A stretch of DNA of 64,000 bases. Origin: Pedobacter sp. ASV12 (GTDB lineage Bacteria > Bacteroidota > Bacteroidia > Sphingobacteriales > Sphingobacteriaceae). Location: contig NZ_JAELUC010000008.1 in the NCBI RefSeq assembly GCF_016429155.1, positions 1-64,000 on the forward strand, read 5' to 3'. The notes below the pieces were generated by a model. It was given only the letters and a program-made list of their open reading frames with translations. It was not told where the DNA came from and did no database searches. A program made the position numbers and the translations under genes. Of the stretch, positions 35,659-43,964 are shown in pieces (positions within the stretch are counted from its first letter, which is position 1; each line of letters begins with the position of its first letter).

Positions 35659-36339
35659 CTACAAACTGATGGTTTCGCCTATGGCTGGCAGCAATAAGGT
35701 CTTGTGGGCCCGTTTAAAGCTCTCTACGGCCGTTTCAGAGTCGATGGCAATAACCGGAAAGGTGTCGTAGTGTACACCGATTATTTTATCGCAGTTGATG
35801 TAGTTGGCTGCGATAACCGCATCGTCAACATCCATGGTGTAGTTGCCGCCGATTGGCAAAATGGCATAGTCCAATTTGTAAAGCTCGGCCAGTAACTTCA
35901 TTTCCAGCGTAAGGCCGGTGTCGCCTGCAAAATAAATCTGATGCTGATCTAGCTCCAGCACAAAGCCAGCCGGATTGCCTCCGTAGCTTCCGTCGGGCAG
36001 CCCAGAGGAGTGGGTGGCCCAAACCATGCGTATTTTTCCGAAATCGAAAGTGTACTTGCCAAAATTCATCGGATGTACTTTTTCGATGCCCTGCTTGCCT
36101 AACCAGCCTGCAATTTCGGGAATGGAAATGACCGTGGCCTGTGTTTGCTTGGCCAAGGCAACCAGATCGGCTACGTGATCGCCATGCCCATGGCTTACCA
36201 AAATATAGTCGGCCTCGATTTTAGTGCTATCGATATGCGTTGCCAAGGGGTTTGGACTGATAAACGGATCGAAAAGGAATTTTTTGCCGGCCTCCGTCTC
36301 TAACAGAAAACAAGATTGGCCATAATATGTATATTTCAT
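35659..36339 (-). CDS. Metallo-beta-lactamase-fold hydrolase (UPF0173)
   Basis: The 226 residues start MKYTYYGQSCFLLET and contain the zinc signature SHGHGDHVAD (HxHxDH), a later DTG Asp and the final HYD region (GVHYDTFP), as in UPF0173 proteins. These are probable metal-dependent hydrolases of unknown substrate. There is no signal peptide, so it is cytoplasmic. It lies downstream of YbaB on the same strand, separated by a purine/pyrimidine repeat element. Confidence 0.85.
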   Translation of the reverse strand: MKYTYYGQSCFLLETEAGKKFLFDPFISPNPLATHIDSTKIEADYILVSHGHGDHVADLVALAKQTQATVISIPEIAGWLGKQGIEKVHPMNFGKYTFDFGKIRMVWATHSSGLPDGSYGGNPAGFVLELDQHQIYFAGDTGLTLEMKLLAELYKLDYAILPIGGNYTMDVDDAVIAANYINCDKIIGVHYDTFPVIAIDSETAVESFKRAHKTLLLPAIGETISL

Positions 36340-36350
36340 TTTTTTTGCTT

Positions 36351-36475
36351 GAGATTTAAGATACTAGATATGAGATGTGAGATGTGGGATTTGAGGGGCG
36401 AAATATGAGCGCTGAGATTTTAAAATGGAATGCCCTTTCCGATTTTTAATCCTCAGCCTTCTATCCCATACCTGC
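36351..36475. repeat. Intergenic inverted purine/pyrimidine array
   Basis: The left part (36351-36420) is a degenerate GAGAT(TT/AT/GT) array; the right part (36451-36475) is a pyrimidine-rich CTCAGCCTTC-TATCCCATACCT stretch. The right part closely resembles the one at 51191-51225. It belongs to the repeat family discussed in the findings. Confidence 0.6.
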
Positions 36476-36478
36476 TGT

Positions 36479-36784
36479 TTAAGCGCCGAACATACCGCCC
36501 AATCCACCAAGCATGTCTTTGGTTGCGGCCTGCATTTCTACGGCACTGACCTGGTCGGCCTGTTGCAGGGCTTTGTTTACGGCAGTTAGGAGCAGTTCTT
36601 CCAGCGCTTCTTTATCGGCTTGTTTATAAAAATCTTCGTCAATGGTAATGGCGGTAACTGCTTTGTTTGCCGTTGCGGTAACGCGAATGGCACCGCCTTC
36701 AACTTCTCCAAACACTGAAACGGTATCTAATCTTTTTTTAATTTCATCTGCCTTTTGCTGGGCAGCCATCAATTTATCGAACAT
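36479..36784 (-). CDS. YbaB/EbfC family nucleoid-associated protein
   Basis: The 101 residues match the YbaB/EbfC family: N-terminal and C-terminal helices around a three-stranded sheet, the conserved GGAIRVTATANKAVTAI region and a Gly/Met tail (GGLGGMFGA). These proteins form tweezer-like dimers that bind DNA. The gene often sits beside dnaX/recR in other bacteria, but not here. The sequence is complete and of normal length. Confidence 0.9.
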   Translation of the reverse strand: MFDKLMAAQQKADEIKKRLDTVSVFGEVEGGAIRVTATANKAVTAITIDEDFYKQADKEALEELLLTAVNKALQQADQVSAVEMQAATKDMLGGLGGMFGA

Positions 36785-36836
36785 AGCTCTTAGTTTTAAA
36801 TTATAAGTCGAAAATAAGGGAAAATGTTTTAAAAAA

Positions 36837-38399
36837 TTACAGCCTTCTGCCCAAGGTAAACCCGGTTATCGGTTGTGTAAACTCGAGCGCCGAAGTGGCC
36901 ACAGAGGCTTGTCCGGTCGACAAATTAATCTGATAGAGCTTGTTTTTCCCCTCTACCGTAAAAATGCCGTAAGCAGTATCGCCAATGTTGCTAAAGCTAA
37001 TGTCGAACCCGTTAACGGCGCTGATTATAATTTTTAAATCGCCAACAGGGCTCAATAAACCTGAATTTTGGTCTTGCGTGTAGAGCTTGTTCAGCACGTG
37101 GTCTATCACATAAAGCCTGCTTGTGGTGCTGCCTGCAATATTGTTGCTATAGGCGGCTGCACTTACCGTTGGCGAACCTGTGCTGGTTGATAGGTTGGGC
37201 TGTACTGAAACGCTGGCGGTAATCGGGTTGATACGCAGGTTTTGTGCCGTATTGCTTACCACGCGGATGATATCTTCTTGCGGGCTGAAATCGAAACCAA
37301 AACTTGTGCCGGCTAAGGCAGAGGCAAAGGTACCCGTGCCTGCCTGCGTAAACAGGCCTGTGCTCAGGTTAACCGTGTAAAGCCTGTTGCTGCTGCCTAA
37401 GGCATAAACCTGGCCGTTTAAAGGCCTCATGTCTATACCCAGTACCGTTTCTCCGCTCTGCATGCCCGTAATGGTTTTGGCAACTGCCACAGTTGTACTT
37501 AAAGTAGGGTCGAAAATAAGTAAGGTGTTGGCCTTGTTGGCATCAATAGTAGTGGCATAGGCTACAGGATTGGTCGGAATGGCGATGCTTTGTATAGCGA
37601 TGTTGCCTGTAAACTTACCGACTAATTTGGTTACCTTTCTGTCTAAATCAATGCTGAATAAACCGACGAAGTCTTTTAAAGTACCTGCCAGGAGTACGTT
37701 TTTGTTGTTTGGCGAAATATCCAAACACACGTTGTTGCCTACATCCTGACCTAAATCGGCCACTTTGGTTAAGGTGCCGCTGTTTTGGGGCTCTTGTTTG
37801 TTTAAGGTTTTGGCTACGGGGTCAATACCGTATAAGGTGGTAGTGCTTGCCCCGGCAGTACTGTTGGTATAGGAAATGCCCATCACAGTGCCTCCGCTAA
37901 TGTTGGCGTCGGTGGCCTCAACGGTAGCCGTTTCGGGGTTGATGCGCAGGTTTTGGCCGGTGTTACTCACCAGCCTGAGGCGATCGGTTGTAGGATCAAA
38001 GTCTATGCTGATTACCGTGCCCGAAACAGCAGGCGTAAGCGGTGCGGTGGCTATTGCGCGCGCCAATCCGGTACTCAAGTTAATGATGTATAGCTTGCTG
38101 GCATCGCTAATGCCATACAGGTCGCCCGTTGTAGGCCTAAAGTCGATGCTCAACATTTTTTCAGTCGGGCTCATGCCTGTAATGCTTACACTATTGAGCG
38201 ATGTTTTGATGCTTTTGGCATTGTACTTCAGCAAGGTATTGTTATTGGCGAGTACATAGAAGTCTTGGTCTGGCCCCGAAAGCGGCAGATTGATTTGGGT
38301 ACTTTCCTTTTTGCAGGATAAGGATATTGAAAAGAAGAAGAGCAATGCACAAAGTTTAAATGCAATTGTGCGATTGAGTTTGAAGGCCGTTTTTTTCAT
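36837..38399 (-). CDS. DUF4394 lipoprotein, two tandem domains
   Basis: From MKKTAFKL the product is 520 residues. The signal peptide ends in a lipobox (SLSC, Cys near residue 28). Two DUF4394 domains follow (about 45-285 and 285-520), each starting with LSIDFRP or LGIDMRP and containing repeats such as LYGISDASKLYIINLSTG and VYALGSSNRLYTVNLSTG, which suggest a beta-propeller. The function is unknown. It is probably anchored in the outer membrane and monocistronic. Confidence 0.85.
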   Translation of the reverse strand: MKKTAFKLNRTIAFKLCALLFFFSISLSCKKESTQINLPLSGPDQDFYVLANNNTLLKYNAKSIKTSLNSVSITGMSPTEKMLSIDFRPTTGDLYGISDASKLYIINLSTGLARAIATAPLTPAVSGTVISIDFDPTTDRLRLVSNTGQNLRINPETATVEATDANISGGTVMGISYTNSTAGASTTTLYGIDPVAKTLNKQEPQNSGTLTKVADLGQDVGNNVCLDISPNNKNVLLAGTLKDFVGLFSIDLDRKVTKLVGKFTGNIAIQSIAIPTNPVAYATTIDANKANTLLIFDPTLSTTVAVAKTITGMQSGETVLGIDMRPLNGQVYALGSSNRLYTVNLSTGLFTQAGTGTFASALAGTSFGFDFSPQEDIIRVVSNTAQNLRINPITASVSVQPNLSTSTGSPTVSAAAYSNNIAGSTTSRLYVIDHVLNKLYTQDQNSGLLSPVGDLKIIISAVNGFDISFSNIGDTAYGIFTVEGKNKLYQINLSTGQASVATSALEFTQPITGFTLGRRL

Positions 38400-38520
38400 C
38401 TGTTTATTATTCGTTATTCGGGTAGGCAAGCCCGCAGACTGTTGTAAGTTGATGGTGGCTTTCTTTGTCGAACAGCGGCTTAACAAGGCTTGTTTTTTGA
38501 AGCCAAGATAAGCTTAATAT

Positions 38521-39594
38521 TTAAATTAAACGTGTTTTGGCACGTTCATATTGCGATGGCCATCTTACATCAACGCCGAGCTGAAAGGCAGCATGAAGCG
38601 GAAAGTAAGGATCTCTCAGTAATTCCCTCGCCAAAAAAATCAGGTCTGCTTCTTCTTGTTGCAAAATGGTTTCGGCTTGTTGGGCTTCGGTAATCAATCC
38701 AACGGCGCCGGTTATCATCCCTGTTTGTTGTTTAATGGCCTTGGCAAAGGGCACTTGGTAGCCGGGCTGTACCGGTATTTGCTGGTGCAGATCTAAACCG
38801 CCCGAAGAAGTATCAATGACATCGACCCCTTTGGCTTTAAGCAAAGCCGATAGGCGTACCGATTCTTCTTCGTTCCAGCCTCCCTCTACCCAATCGGTTG
38901 CCGAAATGCGAACAAACAGAGGGTTTTCAGCTGGCCAGGTTTCCTGTACCGCTTCAACAACTTCTAATAAAAGTCGAATGCGGTTTTCAAAACTGCCCCC
39001 ATATTCATCGTTGCGGAGGTTGCTTAGGGGCGATAAAAACTGATGCAACAGGTAGCCATGTGCGGCATGTATTTCTACGACTTGAAACCCAGCCCATAAG
39101 GCTCGTTTGGCGGCTTCTCTAAAATCGGCTTTAACTTTGGTCAAACCGTCAAGATCTAAAGCCAGGGGTATTTTGTCTGTCGGGTTAAAAGGCAATGCAC
39201 TCGGGGCTAGGGTTGGCCAGCCTCCGTTAGTGTGGTCTAATTGCTTGGGGTTTTGCCAAGGAATATCGAAACTGGCCTTGCGGCCGGCATGTGCCAATTG
39301 AATACCCGAAACGGCTCCGTTTTGGTGAATAAAATCGGTAATTTCCTGAAGCTTGGCAATGTGTTCGTCTTTCCAAATTCCAAGGTCGGCAATAGAAATG
39401 CGGCCTTCTGGCGAAACGGCTGTAGCTTCGGTAAGCACCAGTGCGGCGCCCCCAACGGCACGGCTGCCCAAATGTACCAGGTGCCAGTTGTTGGCAAAGC
39501 CATCGGTTGAAGAATATTCGCACATTGGCGATACCACAATACGGTTTTTAAGGGTAATGTTTTTTAGGTGAAGAGGGGTGAAGAGTAGGGCCAT
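38521..39594 (-). CDS. Old yellow enzyme family NADH:flavin oxidoreductase (YqjM-like)
   Basis: The 357 residues form an FMN-binding TIM barrel. The YqjM-type FMN-proximal cysteine is Cys25 (SPMCEYSS), and the substrate-binding histidine pair is in VEIHAAHGYLLHQFLSPLSN. It should reduce activated C=C bonds with NAD(P)H; the physiological substrate is unknown. The protein starts MALLFTPLHL. Gene orientation matches the M28 peptidase 82 bases upstream, but co-transcription is uncertain. Confidence 0.92.
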   Translation of the reverse strand: MALLFTPLHLKNITLKNRIVVSPMCEYSSTDGFANNWHLVHLGSRAVGGAALVLTEATAVSPEGRISIADLGIWKDEHIAKLQEITDFIHQNGAVSGIQLAHAGRKASFDIPWQNPKQLDHTNGGWPTLAPSALPFNPTDKIPLALDLDGLTKVKADFREAAKRALWAGFQVVEIHAAHGYLLHQFLSPLSNLRNDEYGGSFENRIRLLLEVVEAVQETWPAENPLFVRISATDWVEGGWNEEESVRLSALLKAKGVDVIDTSSGGLDLHQQIPVQPGYQVPFAKAIKQQTGMITGAVGLITEAQQAETILQQEEADLIFLARELLRDPYFPLHAAFQLGVDVRWPSQYERAKTRLI

Positions 39595-39676
39595 TGCTCA
39601 AATTTTTGACAAATTAACAATAAGCCAAGGTATTTGTTTAACCGAGGAAGAACTTAAACAATCAGATGACAGGCGC

Positions 39677-40822
39677 TTAGTTCATCAAGGCGGTGTTAAA
39701 ACCCACAAAAAGCTTGAAGAGCTGCTCGTAAACAGTAAATGGGAGGGTTTTAGGCTGGTCGTATACATCGTGGTAAGCTGTAATGCCACCCTGTGTATAA
39801 AGAAAAAATGCAGGCACACCCTTTTCGGTAAAAAAATAATGGTCGCTGTTGGCCGCTTTTCCCCTGGGGTTGATCTTGACCAGAAAATGTCCAGCATCAT
39901 TGATTTGGTTAAGCAGGGCAAACGCGGCGGGGTATTGGGTCGCATTAACTACGGTAGCTCCGGTTTCGCCGGTGCCAACCATGTCCACATTAAGGAGGAA
40001 GCGAACTTTTTTAAGATCGACCAATGGATTTTCAGTAAAATATTTGGAGCCTAAAATACCGGCTTCTTCTCCGGCAAAACAAATAAAAGCCATGGTATAC
40101 CGCTGCGGATGGGCGGCGTAATATTTGGCTAGGCTGAGTAGGAAAGCTACGCCGCTGCCGTTATCGTTGGCCCCCGGAAAATAAGTATCGGTGCCCATGC
40201 CCCCCAGATGGTCGTAATGAGCGGTTAGTAGCAGTATAGAATCAGGTCTGGCGGTGCCTTTTACCATGGCGCAAATATTGCTTGCCCTAAAATCGGGAAT
40301 AAAAACATTTTCGATGTTGGCGACTATGGTTTGCGGTGGCTGCGTTAATGCCGATTTTTTAACCATGATTTCGGTAAAATCGTTAACCTTTTGTGCTACA
40401 GACCAGGTGAGTTTGTCTTGCAGGCTTACCACAATCCGTTCTGTTTGGGCTATAAAGTGGGTGCTGTCTTGCTGGGTGAGGTTTGTTTTGGCCACAACGC
40501 CTTTACTGGCCTGGCCTACAATAAAATCTTTGCCCGGCATGAGTTTTTTACCGTTTATTTGCAGCTCCATTTTACCCGGGAAGGTATTAACCGAAAACAG
40601 AAAGGGTTGCTTGAAGCTTTTTCCATCCATGGGTTGCAGGCCAAAGGATTTGAGCTCGGCCACTATAAAATCGGCCGCTTTTTCCATGCCGTTTTTCGTA
40701 TAGCCTCGCCCCCAAAAGGCCGGAGCAGTTAGTTTTTCTAGGGTCTTGCGCGCGTATTTGAGGTCTTGCGCAAAGGCGCCGGAAGCGAATAGCAATAATA
40801 CGCCAAGAACGATTTTCTTCAT
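39677..40822 (-). CDS. M28 family metallopeptidase, exported
   Basis: From MKKIVLGV the product is 381 residues with a signal peptide (to FAQ, about residue 18). The co-catalytic zinc ligands of M28 are all seen: His and Asp in LTAHYDHLGG, Asp in GANDNGSGVAF, the catalytic and ligand Glu pair in FAGEEAGILG, Asp in LLNVDMVG, and His in SDHYFF. It is expected to act as a periplasmic aminopeptidase. A longer frame exists upstream to 41107, but it crosses the terminator of the next operon. Confidence 0.9.
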   Translation of the reverse strand: MKKIVLGVLLLFASGAFAQDLKYARKTLEKLTAPAFWGRGYTKNGMEKAADFIVAELKSFGLQPMDGKSFKQPFLFSVNTFPGKMELQINGKKLMPGKDFIVGQASKGVVAKTNLTQQDSTHFIAQTERIVVSLQDKLTWSVAQKVNDFTEIMVKKSALTQPPQTIVANIENVFIPDFRASNICAMVKGTARPDSILLLTAHYDHLGGMGTDTYFPGANDNGSGVAFLLSLAKYYAAHPQRYTMAFICFAGEEAGILGSKYFTENPLVDLKKVRFLLNVDMVGTGETGATVVNATQYPAAFALLNQINDAGHFLVKINPRGKAANSDHYFFTEKGVPAFFLYTQGGITAYHDVYDQPKTLPFTVYEQLFKLFVGFNTALMN

Positions 40823-40916
40823 GTCAGCAAAGAGAGGTTTTGTAAGGCAATATACGAAATCGAAGGCTTTGTATACTTGCGAAGTTTTTTTCAGTTGGCG
40901 GGGGCGACAACTGAAA

Positions 40917-40966
40917 AAGCCACAGGTAGACAGATTTCGCTTGACTGATCTGTCTACCTGTGGCTT
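40917..40966 (-). terminator. Terminator of the iron-uptake operon
   Basis: A perfect 19-pair stem (40917-40935 with 40948-40966, 12-base loop) is followed on the minus strand by a T-run. A second 10-pair stem, TTTTTCAGTT/AACTGAAAAA at 40887-40918, abuts it. It separates the iron operon from the M28 gene. Confidence 0.85.
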
Positions 40967-41009
40967 GATTATTAGGCTTAATAAATCCCTGGATCGGTAT
41001 GTACGGTGA

Positions 41010-41930
41010 CTAACCTTTGGCCAAATAAGCCAAAATGATTTTTCTGATGCCTTCCTTGTTTTGGGCAGAGCTCCAGTTTTCTTTGATCGATTGGTCGCCC
41101 AAGGCAAAAAACTGCTCGTACAATAATTTGTTGTCCACTTTGGAAGTCAATTTAATGACGTCGTTTGCCGCAAAAATAGCATCCCAGGTTTCGCGGGCAT
41201 CTTTCCAAAAGTTTTGTTGCTGTTTCCACCAGGTTTGGGCATAGCCAAAAGATTTAGGGTCGGTTTTGATGAATTCTTCCATGCCTTTTTCCATGGCTAG
41301 CAATTTATCGCCGCTTTCGGTACGCAGTATTTTTTTGTTGTCTTGCTCAAACATCCAGCCTTTTGGAGTAAGGTAAAGCATGTTGCCACGGTTCAGCACA
41401 TTGTAGTCGCTGCGCTCGGTATACTCGCGACGAGGTAGTGGCGAGTCGGAATTGCTTTGCCATTGGTGCCTGCCGTCAACATGCACCCAGGTGCCGATGG
41501 CTTGGTAACGTGGACTATCATCTACCTGATAAACTTTTTGGGTCCATTTGCCTTTGATGTCGTTGGCCGATAAGGTTACTTTTTTCCAGGTGTCGTTTTT
41601 GTCATATACCAAAATTTGTGGGTCTTCATAAGTCCAGTCTTCTCTCCAGTGTTTGATAATCATGCTGTCGCCTCTCATGACCAACAGGTGCTGTATAACG
41701 ATTTTTTTGGGCGAGTCTTCTAAAATTACGGCCCATTCTTTGGCTGATGAACGGTGTCTTTCGTGAAACTTGTAGTCGTCGTCTGGCGAAAAAGTTTCTG
41801 CGTAGTTAAACGTTACCTTATAAAAACCTGCCAATGATTTGATGGCTTCGCGGTCTTGATCCATTTTTGATTGCGCCACTGCTCCTAAAACAGGAAGGAC
41901 CAGTGCAAATAAGAGTTGTAGTTTTTTCAT
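41010..41930 (-). CDS. DUF6607-like exported protein of the iron operon
   Basis: From MKKLQLLF the product is 306 residues with a signal peptide (LVLPVLGAVAQ). The mature domain is rich in Trp, Tyr and charged residues (YKFHERHRSSAKEWA, GTWVHVDGRHQW). This looks like the DUF6607 family, whose members sit next to TonB-dependent receptors. It is the last gene of the operon, 20 bases after the PepSY gene. The biochemical function is unknown; a role in heme or siderophore handling in the periplasm is inferred from context. Confidence 0.78.
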   Translation of the reverse strand: MKKLQLLFALVLPVLGAVAQSKMDQDREAIKSLAGFYKVTFNYAETFSPDDDYKFHERHRSSAKEWAVILEDSPKKIVIQHLLVMRGDSMIIKHWREDWTYEDPQILVYDKNDTWKKVTLSANDIKGKWTQKVYQVDDSPRYQAIGTWVHVDGRHQWQSNSDSPLPRREYTERSDYNVLNRGNMLYLTPKGWMFEQDNKKILRTESGDKLLAMEKGMEEFIKTDPKSFGYAQTWWKQQQNFWKDARETWDAIFAANDVIKLTSKVDNKLLYEQFFALGDQSIKENWSSAQNKEGIRKIILAYLAKG

Positions 41931-41950
41931 TGTAATGATTGTTTTTTGTG

Positions 41951-43177
41951 CTATTGTTTTTGCTCCGTTAAATCGCAACGGGCTTTGTTGATTTTTTTCT
42001 TCTTTTTTTTCTTTTTGCCCAACCAGATGATGAAGCCCGTAATGGGTAGGGTGGCGGCTACCAGGCTGGCAAAAAACGCCATGATTTTCCCGGTTAGACC
42101 CAAAACGGCGCCCACATGGATGTCGTAGTTCATGCCGATGAGCTTTTCGCCGGTATTTTGCTCGGAGTGATTGCGCCGGTTAATGAATTTGCCCGTGTAT
42201 TGGTCAAATTGCAGCACATCGAAATCGTAATAGGTTTCTAAGCCCCTGTAGCCATAGGCCGAAATGGTTCCCGATTTGTCGGTCGGAGGGTTCATGCCAA
42301 TGCGGTCAACACCTTTCAGCATTTGACGAGCCTGTTCAAAAGAGATATCCAAGGGGTGTGAAACCTTGGCCCCCGTGCTGTCTGATTTGAAGGTTTTAAC
42401 GATTGGTGGCGTAGTGCTTTGCGAAGCCACCGCATATACTGTTGCCTGAAACCATTGGAAGGCCCATACCAGGCCGGTTAAGGCTAATATGAGGCAAACA
42501 AGTAGCGCATAAAAGCCTGGTACGTTATGCAGGTCGTAATTGAGACGTTTAAACTTGGCTTTCCATTTAACCTTGAAGCTTTTATCGAAATTGGATTTTT
42601 TAAGGTTTTTGGGCCACCAATGGATCATGCCGGTAATGAGTAGGATCACGAAGATAAAAGTGCTCCAGCCTACCAGCTGTTGCCCGATGGGGTGATTGAT
42701 CAGCAAACTCCAATGGATGAATTTGACCACGTTAAAAAAATCGTATTTGTAGTCTTTAACCAGGTTTACTTTCCCGGTATAGGGATTAACGTAAACTACT
42801 TTGTAATAATCAATCGCATCGAAATAGAAAAAGGCATTAGGATTGCCGGCTTTGTAGCTGCCGAAAATCCAGGCCCGTTCTGGCGACTGGTAAGTTTCTA
42901 CAAAGCCTACTTTAATGCCATTGCCCAAAGCCTTTTCGGCTTCTTTTTGCAACTGACTTAAGGGCAATGGCTGTGCTTTTGCCGGTGGGTTAACAAATAT
43001 TTCGTCGTGATGGATCCACGCTGTTATTTCAACCTGAAAGGCAAAGATGCAGCCCGTGGTGGCCACGATAAACACAATAAGGCCCGAAAACAGCCCCAGC
43101 CAAAGGTGGAGCCAATCGCTTATACGCCTAAAGCGCGATTTTTTTGTTTGATTGGATGTGGGCTTTGTGGTGCTCAT
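41951..43177 (-). CDS. PepSY-associated membrane protein (siderophore reductase-like)
   Basis: The 408 residues have four membrane helices arranged as in PiuB-type proteins: helix 1 (about 27-49), a PepSY-containing periplasmic part, helices 2 and 3 (about 160-180 and 220-240), a second periplasmic part and a final helix near 370-392. His residues in the helices (HLWLG, FIHWSLLINHPIG, DIHVG) are candidate heme ligands. Homologues near siderophore receptors may reduce ferric siderophores. The C-terminus ends in a run of about eight Lys from a poly-A tract. Confidence 0.82.
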   Translation of the reverse strand: MSTTKPTSNQTKKSRFRRISDWLHLWLGLFSGLIVFIVATTGCIFAFQVEITAWIHHDEIFVNPPAKAQPLPLSQLQKEAEKALGNGIKVGFVETYQSPERAWIFGSYKAGNPNAFFYFDAIDYYKVVYVNPYTGKVNLVKDYKYDFFNVVKFIHWSLLINHPIGQQLVGWSTFIFVILLITGMIHWWPKNLKKSNFDKSFKVKWKAKFKRLNYDLHNVPGFYALLVCLILALTGLVWAFQWFQATVYAVASQSTTPPIVKTFKSDSTGAKVSHPLDISFEQARQMLKGVDRIGMNPPTDKSGTISAYGYRGLETYYDFDVLQFDQYTGKFINRRNHSEQNTGEKLIGMNYDIHVGAVLGLTGKIMAFFASLVAATLPITGFIIWLGKKKKKKKKINKARCDLTEQKQ

Positions 43178-43242
43178 TTTTTAAAGAAGAACCAATCGAC
43201 CGCTTAAGGCCAATTGGCTGCAAGATTAATTGTTGCTAAGGG

Positions 43243-43953
43243 TTATTGTGCCTGTACGAAATAGGTTGCCACATGCCAAACCTTGTCGTATTTTTTCCCG
43301 TCGAGTTCTCCAGGCGTGGCATCTTCCTTAAAGGCTTCTAAAAAGTAATTGCCTTTTTGTGCTGGTTTAAAATCAAACTTGCCGTTGGCATCAGTTACAG
43401 GTTCTTGTTTTTTTCTTTCGGTATCAACAACCGCTAGCTTCTGTGCGGCAAAGGGTGCTTTGTTGTACAGCACTTGATGGGGCACCGAAGTACCGGCTTT
43501 AACAACAGCTTCTGATGGGCGAATGGTAAACAAAGTGTTTGCCGGATAGGCCGTGTTGATTTTTGGTGCATTTCCCACGGCAACATGTGCAAAAGCATAG
43601 TACGCTATTTTGGCGTGTTCGTAAATGGTTTTTACTTCGTGCACAACCGATAAGGTGTAAGTGCCGTCTTGGTCTGGCGTAAAACTCGCTTTGAAGCAAT
43701 GCACATCGGCCACCGTCTTTAAAATTCTGGCGGTGCCATTTGGAGCGGTTAGCAGCAGGCTGAAGTCTTTGAGGTTGCTGAACCATTTGGCCGTCGAATC
43801 GGGTTGGTTTTCTTCATATTCGCCAAAGAATATTCTCACTTCCTGAGCCTGTCCCTTTTTGCCGGTTGAAGCGGTTTCTATCCATAGGGCATGGGCAAAG
43901 GCGCCACTAATGCTCAAGGCGAGTAGTACCACTACCAAAACTGTTTTTTTCAT
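43243..43953 (-). CDS. DUF4198 exported protein
   Basis: From MKKTVLVV the product is 236 residues with a signal peptide ending near AFAHA. The first mature residues HALWIET form the N-terminal His motif typical of DUF4198 proteins, which are linked to metal transport. A first domain is followed by a C-terminal Ig-like strand set (QKLAVVDTERKKQEPVTDANGKF). It is the second gene of the iron operon, five bases or so after the receptor gene's stop. Confidence 0.85.
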   Translation of the reverse strand: MKKTVLVVVLLALSISGAFAHALWIETASTGKKGQAQEVRIFFGEYEENQPDSTAKWFSNLKDFSLLLTAPNGTARILKTVADVHCFKASFTPDQDGTYTLSVVHEVKTIYEHAKIAYYAFAHVAVGNAPKINTAYPANTLFTIRPSEAVVKAGTSVPHQVLYNKAPFAAQKLAVVDTERKKQEPVTDANGKFDFKPAQKGNYFLEAFKEDATPGELDGKKYDKVWHVATYFVQAQ

Positions 43954-43964
43954 CGTCATTTAGT

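Noticed and set aside
39578-40054. Plus-strand ORF of 158 codons
   Set aside because: Lies antisense to the M28 peptidase gene, whose zinc-binding motifs are clear in the other frame.
40823-41107. N-terminal extension of the M28 peptidase
   Set aside because: Would run through a strong terminator and precede a normal signal peptide; the start at 40822 is used.
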